Assembly (NCBI GenBank): GCA_021772215.1
Contig: JAJFMK010000085.1
Span: forward strand, 1-5,076
Direction: 5' to 3'
DNA: 5,076 nt
Source: Chlamydiota bacterium
GTDB lineage: Bacteria; Chlamydiota; Chlamydiia; Chlamydiales; JAJFMK01
Position numbers and translations under genes: made by a program. Shown piece after piece: positions 1 through 5,076 of the stretch (its first letter is position 1; every line of letters starts with the position of its first letter). Under the pieces are notes generated by a model. The model was not told the DNA's origin, made no database searches, and worked only from the letters and a program-made list of their open reading frames with translations.

Positions 1-1
1 A

Positions 2-580
2 AACCTTGGAATCGTCTACCACGAACTTGGGAACCAAGAAAAAGCAATTGATTATCATCAAAAACAACTTACAGTAGTTGAAAACATAGGAAATCAGAGC
101 CATATGGGGATTGCCTACGGAGGACTCGGTAATGCCTATTCTTCCCTTGGAGAATATAATGAAGCAATTAAATATCACAAAAAACACCTAGAAATCGCAC
201 AAAAAATAGGAAATACTAATGAGGAAGGGGATGCCTACGGAAATCTTGGCAACGTATGCCAATCCCGTGGAAAATACCAACAAGCAATTCAATACCATAA
301 GAAGTGCCTTTCAATAGCAAAAAACCTAAAAAACAGAGTGGTTGAGGGAAATGCTAACGGCAACCTAGGAAACGCTTACCTAGCCAATAAAGAATTTCAA
401 TGTGCCAAATATTGTTATGAACAGCAGCAAAAAATCGCTAAAGAAACGGGGATAATAGAAGGAATGGCAACAGCCTGTTATAACCTCGCTCTCTTATCTT
501 ACTTGCTAGGAGATAGCTTAAGTTCGGAACAGCTTCTGATTGAATCCATTAAAATTTATTCGACAATACAGGTAAATTTA
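2..580 (+). repeat. LGN-type TPR array of gene 1 (120-base period)
   Basis: The Leu codon of the x-Leu-Gly signature falls at 5, 125, 245 and 365, and the Leu of the degenerate fifth unit at 485, so the period is exactly 120 bases (40 residues). Units follow the pattern NLGNAYxxLGEYxxAIxYH, then K, L, IA, and EG before the next NLG. The first three units are well conserved; the fourth loses the central Gly and the His, and the fifth (from 482) keeps little beyond the register. The array runs off the left edge, so its full unit count is unknown. A fold of paired antiparallel helices forming a binding superhelix is inferred from the family. Confidence 0.92.
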
Positions 581-1900
581 GAACGTGATGAGTGGAAAGT
601 TTCCATCTTTGAAAAGCAATCAAAGCCATATTACTGGCTTCAGCACAACTACTTCACTGCAGGAAAAGTAAAAGAAGCAATCGAAGTTTGCGAAAGGGGA
701 CGAGCTCGAGCGCTTTTTGATCTTTACTGTGATCGTCTGCAACATTCTAAGGAAGTAAGGGAAGCGAAGGAAAATATAACGCTTGAAAAGATGCAAGCAG
801 TTGCCAAAAGAGAAAAAACTTCATTTGTCTATTTTTCCAAATCTCTTAACAACGAAGTGCATGTATGGATCGTCAAAGCAGACGGTATGCGAAGCAAGAA
901 AGTCGAGCTTCCAGAGGGTTTCAAGACCAAAGCTGTCACATCGTTATCAGAAAATGAGTCTCGTCAGTCGCTAATTGGCGACTATCTGCCTGATCGAGGC
1001 CTCACCTTTAAACACATGCACAGTTCTACACAACCTAAAGAAAAAGAGAAACAGGCGGATGAAAGCACCCATCTCTCGGAAGGTTTAGAAAAGTGCTATC
1101 AAACACTGATTACCCCTATAGAAGAGTGGCTTGATGGGGAGAGGTTAACTATCATCACCGATGCCACAATGCGGGATGTGCCTTTTGCTGCTCTTTATAA
1201 AAATGGTCCTGACGGAAGGGAATATCTCATCGATAAGTACACCATTTCTATGGCGCCCTCTGTTCGGATATTTGACCTTCTCCATGAGTTAAAACCTCTA
1301 AATGATGGTTCGGCATTGATTGTAGCTGATCCCGACATCAAAGAGAAAAGACTTAATGGAGCAAAAAAAGAAGGAGAAGTGCTGGCTCAGAGAATTCCAA
1401 GCTCAAAAAAGCTCTTCGAAGAAAATGCCACTCTCGCAGCGGTCAAACAGGCAGCCTCAAATGCCTCGATCCTCCACTTCGCCTGCCATGGGTCAGCAGA
1501 TACTCGAATCAGTCGAGATTCGATCTTTGAAGGAGGTCTCTGCCTCACAGACGGCAAAGGAAAAGAGGAGATACTCTTTGCCGATGAGATCCAACAGCTC
1601 GACTTAAAGGCGGACTTAGTATTCTTAAGCGCTTGTGAAACAGGGACAGGTGCCGAAAGACGTGAAGGAGTTATCGGTCTCTCTAGGGCCTTTTTAGGAG
1701 CTGGTGTCCCCTCTGTTATTGCAACTCACTGGAATATTGATGATCACATCACCCAAAAAATTGTCTCAAATTTCTACACAAACCTCCTCGACAAAGAGAT
1801 GACAAAAGCCAAAGCCCTAAGACACACAATGCTTAAGCAGAGACTTGCCCACCCAGATAAACCACATCTTTGGGGTGCATTCTTTTTAATCGGAAAATAG
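2..1900 (+). CDS. TPR-CHAT domain protein, caspase-like protease (gene 1, 5' end outside window)
   Basis: The frame is open from the left edge to the TAG at 1898-1900, giving 632 visible residues. The first Met (ATG 104-106) lies inside a conserved TPR unit, so the true start is upstream of the window. Visible residues 1-160 are four 40-residue TPR units of the LGN type; residues 161-193 are a fifth, degenerate one. Residues ~194-356 are a linker with the RGRARALFDLY motif typical of TPR-CHAT proteins and a charged QPKEKEK stretch. Residues ~357-632 are a complete CHAT domain, with DVPFAAL, LHFACHG (catalytic His, codon 1487-1489), FLSACETGTG (catalytic Cys, codon 1634-1636), RAFLGAGVPSVIATHWNIDD and a terminal LWGAFFLIG. 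CHAT is a caspase-clan cysteine protease fold, and the His-Cys pair is present, so activity is likely. The TPRs should bind a partner or control the protease. No signal peptide can be assessed. The substrate is unknown. Family assignment is firm; biological role is not. Confidence 0.95.
   Translation, partial: NLGIVYHELGNQEKAIDYHQKQLTVVENIGNQSHMGIAYGGLGNAYSSLGEYNEAIKYHKKHLEIAQKIGNTNEEGDAYGNLGNVCQSRGKYQQAIQYHKKCLSIAKNLKNRVVEGNANGNLGNAYLANKEFQCAKYCYEQQQKIAKETGIIEGMATACYNLALLSYLLGDSLSSEQLLIESIKIYSTIQVNLERDEWKVSIFEKQSKPYYWLQHNYFTAGKVKEAIEVCERGRARALFDLYCDRLQHSKEVREAKENITLEKMQAVAKREKTSFVYFSKSLNNEVHVWIVKADGMRSKKVELPEGFKTKAVTSLSENESRQSLIGDYLPDRGLTFKHMHSSTQPKEKEKQADESTHLSEGLEKCYQTLITPIEEWLDGERLTIITDATMRDVPFAALYKNGPDGREYLIDKYTISMAPSVRIFDLLHELKPLNDGSALIVADPDIKEKRLNGAKKEGEVLAQRIPSSKKLFEENATLAAVKQAASNASILHFACHGSADTRISRDSIFEGGLCLTDGKGKEEILFADEIQQLDLKADLVFLSACETGTGAERREGVIGLSRAFLGAGVPSVIATHWNIDDHITQKIVSNFYTNLLDKEMTKAKALRHTMLKQRLAHPDKPHLWGAFFLIGK
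482..1246 (+). repeat. Paralogous segment, copy 1 (pairs with 4312-5076)
   Basis: This stretch of gene 1 aligns without a gap to 4312-5076 of gene 2 at a constant offset of 3830. It covers the last degenerate TPR, the linker and the start of the CHAT domain. Similarity is uneven. Bases 800-853 and 1112-1246 are identical to their partners, and 1050-1111 differ at only a few sites. The stretches 482-790 and 854-1049 carry many differences, both synonymous and amino-acid changing. Confidence 0.9.
1070..1897 (+). other. CHAT (caspase-like) protease domain of gene 1
   Basis: This is the part of gene 1 that matches the CHAT family (caspase HetF associated with TPRs). The sequence gives the expected order: a strand and loop around LTIITDATMRDVPFAALY, then the His-containing LHFACHG, an acidic and variable stretch, the Cys-containing LVFLSACETGTG, the RAFLGAGVPSVIATHW helix-strand pair, and the final WGAFFLIG. 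His and Cys are 49 residues apart, a normal spacing for the family. The left border is approximate. The domain ends one residue before the stop codon (last residues GK), as is common in TPR-CHAT proteins. Confidence 0.93.
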
Positions 1901-1903
1901 GAG
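1899..1903 (+). promoter_or_regulatory. Shine-Dalgarno site of gene 2, overlapping the gene 1 stop codon
   Basis: AGGAG uses the last two bases of the TAG stop of gene 1 and lies 8 bases before the ATG at 1912. A second ATG follows at once at 1915 in the same frame, 11 bases from the motif, so 1912 is the better start. With 11 bases between genes there is no room for a separate promoter or terminator. Cotranscription and probable translational coupling are inferred. Confidence 0.85.
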
Positions 1904-1911
1904 AAAGAATC

Positions 1912-2391
1912 ATGATGAGTTCAACTAAAGGAATCGGATCAGAACCGTTCCTAATATCCAGCTATACTACCCAAAAAAATAACAACCAGGTAATTTTAGA
2001 GCTATGGGGTTCTCAAGAGACAATTACCAATGGTGTGATCAAAGACCTTGCTGGAAACCAGATCAGTGAAATTTCCCCGGCCAGTATTTATAGAGAAAAA
2101 GGCCAATCAATTACTGGTCCCGCTCTTTTGGCTTATGTAAAAACTACACAACTGTCACCAGTACTGCACAACTTAGGAAAAAAGAATATCGTTTGGTTAG
2201 TTCCCACTGCAGGTACAAGCACTGTTTCTGGTGGAAATAAAGAAAATAACAACTATTCTGGAAATACTTTTGTTAATTTAGAAGAAGAAAAGGCATCCCT
2301 TCAAAAACTTCTACCTAACGACTTTTTAGAAGACATTGAGCAAAACTACGAAACTAAGGAGAAGTTAGACGAGTTAGGAAAAGAACTTACT
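1912..2391 (+). other. Unrecognised N-terminal region of gene 2 (residues 1-160)
   Basis: About 160 residues precede the TPR array. Visible traits are a polar Ser/Thr/Asn-rich start, a section with possible beta strands (QVILELW, NIVWLVPTAG), a low-complexity Gly/Asn/Ser stretch (around 2221-2271), and a charged, probably helical segment (EEEKASLQKLL to LDELGKELT) leading into the repeats. I see no transmembrane segment, signal peptide or known catalytic motif. Whether gene 1 has an equivalent cannot be told because its 5' end is outside the window. It could be a targeting, oligomerisation or effector module; this is open. Confidence 0.6.
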
Positions 2392-5076
2392 AACAAAGGA
2401 ACCCAGGCCTACCAAAGCTCATATTTTTCCGACAGCATTGATTATCTTATTAAAGCACTCTTTGTTTACATATCGCTAGAAGATAAAAAAAGTGTTGCAG
2501 CTTGCAATGGTGAGCTCGGCAAGGCTTACTATTCACTTGGAGAATATCTGCAAGCAATACAACACCATGAAAAACAGCTAAAAATTGCAGAGGAAATAGA
2601 AAACAGAGCAGAAAAAGGGCACGCTTACATTGGCCTCGGAAACGCCTATGACTCCCTCGAGGAATATCGAAAGGCAATTCAATATCATGGAAAACACCTG
2701 CAAATAGCAAAAAAAGAGAAAGATCGACCGAATGAGGGGACTGCCTACAGCAATCTAGGAAACGCATACCAGGAGCTTGCAGAATATCAAAAGGCAATTG
2801 AGTATCATGAAAAATGCTTACAAATTGTAAAAAAAATAGGAGACCGACAAAGTGAGGGAGGTACTTATGCCAATCTCGGCAATATCTACGATTTTCTCAG
2901 AAAGTATCAAAAAGCGATCCAGTGTCATGAAAAACACCTACAAATCGCAAAAGAAGAAAAAGATCGAGCAAACGAGGGAACTGCCAACTGTAATATTGGA
3001 AATGTGTACCTACAACTTGCAGAATATCGTGAAGCGATAAAATATCATGGGCAAAGCCTGAAAATTGCAAAAGAAGAAGAAGATCAAGAGGCTGAAGGAC
3101 GTGCATACGGCAACCTAGGAATTGCCTACGAATCCCTTGGAGAATTTCGTGAAGCGATAGAATATCATGAGAAAAGCCTGAAAATTGCAGAAGAAAGAAA
3201 GGACCGAGAAGGTGAAGGAGCTTCATACGGCAGCCTAGGTATCGCCCATCGCTCACTTGGAAAATTTCAACAAGCAATTCAGCACCATAATAAGCAACTA
3301 CAAATCGCGAAAGAAAGAAAAGACAGGTTAAGTGAAGGAGCTGCCTATAACGGCCTTGGAAACGCACACAACTTGCTTGGAGAATACGGAGAAGCAATCG
3401 AATATCATAAAAAACATCTGCAAATCGCGAAAGAAATGAAAGACCGAGAAAATGAAGGAACCGCCTATATCGGCCTTGGAAACGCGCTCAATTCCTTTGG
3501 AGAATATCGTAAAGCGATCGATTGTCATGAAAAGGCCCTGAAAATCGCAAAAGTAATAAAAGACCGAGAGACTGAAGAAACTGCCTACAGTGGCCTTGGA
3601 AACTCCTATTACTACCTTGGGGAATATCGAAAAGCGATCCAACAGCATGAAAAACAGCTGCAAATCGCAAAAGAAATAGAAAATCCAGAGAGTGAAGGGG
3701 GTGCCTACAGTGGCCTTGGAAACGCGTACGCAGGCTTGGCAGATTATCGAAAAGCGATTCACTACCATGATAAGAGCTTGCAGATCACAAAAAAAATTGA
3801 AGATCGGCAGGGTGAGGGAAATACTTACGGAAATCTTGGCAACTCTTACTACTCCATTGGAAACTACCCAAAAGCGATCCAGCATCATAAGGAACACTTA
3901 AAAATTGCAGAAGAAATAGAGGACCAAGGTGGTATCGGACGTGCATACGGTAACCTCGGAAACGCATACCACGAACTTGGAGAGTATCAAAATGCGATCG
4001 AGCACCACCAGAAAAGCCTCAGAATCGCACAAAAAATAAAGGATTTACCTGGTGAGGAAGGCGCATACGGCAATCTCGGAAACGACTATCACGCTCTTGG
4101 AAACTATCAAGAAGCAATTCGTTATCATAAAAAAGACCTACAAATCGCAATAAAAATAAAGGACCGAGCAGGCGAGGGAAATACCTATGGCAACTTAGGC
4201 AAGGCCTGCGACGCCCTAGGAGAATATCCAGAAGCAATCCAATATTTTAATAAACAGCTGCAAATCGCGAAAGAAGTAGAAAATCGAGAAGATGAAGCGA
4301 AAGCAAATCACAACCTTGGGTTGTCCCTTTTTGAACTGCATAAGTACCCAGAATCGGAAAAAGCTCTTGCTCAATCTGTTGCAACCTATTCAGAAATACA
4401 GTCTGACTTAGGACGCGATGAGTGGAAAATCTCCATCTTTGAGGGGCAATCGAGCACTTATCGCAGGCTTCAATACAACTACTTCACTACTAGAAAAATA
4501 AAAGAAGCGCTTGAAACTTGTGAAAAAGGGCGCGCTCGAGCACTTTTTGATCTCTATTCCAATCGACTGCAGCTTTCTGAGGAAGCACGCAAAACGAAGG
4601 AAAACATCACGCTTGAACAGATGCAAGCTGTTGCCAAAAGAGAAAAAACTTCATTTGTCTATTTTTCCAAATCTCTTAACAACCAAGTCCATGTCTGGGT
4701 CGTAAAAGAAGATGGGATGTACAGCGAAAAAATCGAACTCCCTGACGGCTTTAAAACTAAAGCTCTCCCCTCTTCGGCAGGAGATGCACCTCAACAGTCG
4801 CTAATTAGCGATTATCTACCAGATAGAGGCCTATCTCTTAAACCCAAAGGCAGCTCTACCCAACCCAAAGAAAAAGAGAAACAGCCGAATGAAAGCACTC
4901 ATCTCTCGGAAGGTTTAGAAAAGTGCTATCAAACACTAATCACCCCTATAGAAGAGTGGCTTGATGGGGAGAGGTTAACTATCATCACCGATGCCACAAT
5001 GCGGGATGTGCCTTTTGCTGCTCTTTATAAAAATGGTCCTGACGGAAGGGAATATCTCATCGATAAGTACACCATT
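1912..5076 (+). CDS. TPR-CHAT domain protein with long TPR array (gene 2, 3' end outside window)
   Basis: The frame is open for 1055 codons from ATG 1912 to the right edge with no stop. The start is chosen from the AGGAG motif 8 bases upstream. Residues 1-160 match no family I recognise; the first 25 are rich in Ser, Thr and Asn and show no hydrophobic signal sequence. Residues 161-200 are a degenerate TPR in register; 201-800 are fifteen conserved 40-residue LGN-type units; ~801-833 a trailing degenerate unit. Residues ~834-996 are a linker with GRARALFDLY, and from ~997 a CHAT domain begins (LTIITDATMRDVPFAALY present). The His and Cys of the protease lie beyond the window, so activity cannot be judged. 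If colinear with gene 1, about 217 more residues are expected, near 1270 in all. It is a paralog and probable operon partner of gene 1. A cytosolic protease or effector with a large peptide-binding arm is likely; substrate unknown. Confidence 0.94.
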   Translation, partial: MMSSTKGIGSEPFLISSYTTQKNNNQVILELWGSQETITNGVIKDLAGNQISEISPASIYREKGQSITGPALLAYVKTTQLSPVLHNLGKKNIVWLVPTAGTSTVSGGNKENNNYSGNTFVNLEEEKASLQKLLPNDFLEDIEQNYETKEKLDELGKELTNKGTQAYQSSYFSDSIDYLIKALFVYISLEDKKSVAACNGELGKAYYSLGEYLQAIQHHEKQLKIAEEIENRAEKGHAYIGLGNAYDSLEEYRKAIQYHGKHLQIAKKEKDRPNEGTAYSNLGNAYQELAEYQKAIEYHEKCLQIVKKIGDRQSEGGTYANLGNIYDFLRKYQKAIQCHEKHLQIAKEEKDRANEGTANCNIGNVYLQLAEYREAIKYHGQSLKIAKEEEDQEAEGRAYGNLGIAYESLGEFREAIEYHEKSLKIAEERKDREGEGASYGSLGIAHRSLGKFQQAIQHHNKQLQIAKERKDRLSEGAAYNGLGNAHNLLGEYGEAIEYHKKHLQIAKEMKDRENEGTAYIGLGNALNSFGEYRKAIDCHEKALKIAKVIKDRETEETAYSGLGNSYYYLGEYRKAIQQHEKQLQIAKEIENPESEGGAYSGLGNAYAGLADYRKAIHYHDKSLQITKKIEDRQGEGNTYGNLGNSYYSIGNYPKAIQHHKEHLKIAEEIEDQGGIGRAYGNLGNAYHELGEYQNAIEHHQKSLRIAQKIKDLPGEEGAYGNLGNDYHALGNYQEAIRYHKKDLQIAIKIKDRAGEGNTYGNLGKACDALGEYPEAIQYFNKQLQIAKEVENREDEAKANHNLGLSLFELHKYPESEKALAQSVATYSEIQSDLGRDEWKISIFEGQSSTYRRLQYNYFTTRKIKEALETCEKGRARALFDLYSNRLQLSEEARKTKENITLEQMQAVAKREKTSFVYFSKSLNNQVHVWVVKEDGMYSEKIELPDGFKTKALPSSAGDAPQQSLISDYLPDRGLSLKPKGSSTQPKEKEKQPNESTHLSEGLEKCYQTLITPIEEWLDGERLTIITDATMRDVPFAALYKNGPDGREYLIDKYTI
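2392..4410 (+). repeat. LGN-type TPR array of gene 2: 15 conserved units plus degenerate ends, 120-base period
   Basis: Conserved units start every 120 bases from 2512 to 4192 and end at 4311. A degenerate unit (2392-2511) precedes them and another (from 4312) follows, both in register. There is no insertion or deletion over the whole array. The consensus is NLGNAYxxLGEYxxAIxYH, then xKxLxIAKE, then DR, then EG and AY before the next unit. Ala-Ile is present in all fifteen units. Leu-Gly is in fourteen (Ile-Gly in the unit at 2992). His at the canonical TPR position 24 is in fourteen (Phe in the unit at 4192). Residues between these vary from unit to unit, as expected for a ligand-binding surface. 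DNA similarity between units is clear, but no two are identical. Confidence 0.95.
4312..5076 (+). repeat. Paralogous segment, copy 2 (pairs with 482-1246)
   Basis: This is the gene 2 counterpart of 482-1246, matching base for base in length up to the right edge. The final 135 bases (4942-5076) are identical to 1112-1246, including third codon positions, and 4630-4683 are identical to 800-853. The match still runs at the edge of the window, so the identical tract may be longer. Confidence 0.9.
4900..5076 (+). other. Start of the CHAT domain of gene 2 (cut by window edge)
   Basis: The first ~59 residues of a CHAT domain are visible, with the same LITPIEEWL, LTIITDATMRDVPFAALY and EYLIDKYTI segments as gene 1. 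The part holding the catalytic His and Cys is outside the window. Identification rests on near identity to the complete domain at 1070-1897. Confidence 0.85.

Noticed and set aside
104..106. ATG as the start of gene 1
   Set aside because: The same frame is open to the left edge and encodes a proper TPR unit (NLGIVYHELG and onward) before this Met. The real start is outside the window.
783..974. Small + strand open frames within the genes (783-974, 1356-1607, 2852-3040, 3692-3901, 4511-4705)
   Set aside because: They lie in other frames inside the two large genes. The pair 783-974 and 4511-4705 resemble each other only because the genes are paralogs.
2..1900. Type III-E CRISPR (Craspase) TPR-CHAT component
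   Set aside because: The domain order is similar, but no Cas7-11-like gene, Csx30-like gene or CRISPR array is visible here, and the long regular LGN-type array suits the general TPR-CHAT family better.
1901..1911. Promoter or terminator between the two genes
   Set aside because: Eleven bases are too few for either, and no hairpin is seen at the end of gene 1.
2450..3967. Several overlapping open frames on the minus strand across the TPR array (for example 3328-3897, 189 residues)
   Set aside because: They lie antisense to the repeat array. The 120-base repeat copies the same stop-free antisense reading each time, so long open frames arise without selection. Their products are repetitive, hydrophobic and Leu/Phe-rich, match nothing, and have no convincing ribosome-binding site.
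2512..4311. CRISPR array or non-coding tandem repeat
   Set aside because: The 120-base period equals 40 codons, the units are continuous coding sequence with a TPR consensus, and there is no repeat-spacer structure.

Overview
The window holds two large genes in tandem on the + strand, both cut by the window edges. Each encodes a tetratricopeptide-repeat (TPR) protein with a C-terminal CHAT (caspase-like) protease domain. Gene 1 (from before the left edge to 1900) shows four 40-residue TPR units, a degenerate fifth, a conserved linker, and a complete CHAT domain with both expected catalytic residues (His codon 1487-1489, Cys codon 1634-1636). Gene 2 (1912 to beyond the right edge, 1055 codons visible without a stop) has an N-terminal region of about 160 residues that I do not recognise. 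It is followed by one degenerate and fifteen well-conserved 40-residue TPR units, a trailing degenerate unit, the same linker, and the first ~59 residues of a CHAT domain.

Organism: the sequence points to a bacterium. The genes are uninterrupted, only 11 bases separate them, and an AGGAG Shine-Dalgarno motif overlapping the stop of gene 1 sits 8 bases before the ATG of gene 2. The DNA is moderately AT-rich. The repeats are of the LGN type (named for the Leu-Gly-Asn tripeptide) also seen in animal LGN/GPSM2, kinesin light chain and TTC28. Large TPR-CHAT families occur in cyanobacteria, in environmental chlamydiae and in other bacteria with complex or host-associated lives. I cannot fix the taxon; an environmental chlamydia is a weak guess.

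Layout: 2-481 TPR array of gene 1; 482-1069 degenerate TPR and linker; about 1070-1897 CHAT domain; 1901-1911 intergenic, carrying most of the ribosome-binding site; 1912-2391 unknown N-terminal region of gene 2; 2392-4311 a TPR array with a strict 120-base period and no indel; 4312-4899 degenerate TPR and linker; 4900-5076 start of the second CHAT domain.

The two genes are paralogs. They align without a gap at a constant offset of 3830 bases from 482/4312 to the right edge. Within that alignment, diverged stretches alternate with identical blocks, including 135 bases of perfect identity at 1112-1246 / 4942-5076, which suggests recent gene conversion or a mosaic duplication. The pair probably makes two proteins with related protease output and different TPR recognition arms. 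Their biological role (regulated proteolysis, programmed cell death or defence, or a host-directed effector) cannot be settled from this window. No RNA gene, CRISPR array, insertion sequence or terminator was found.
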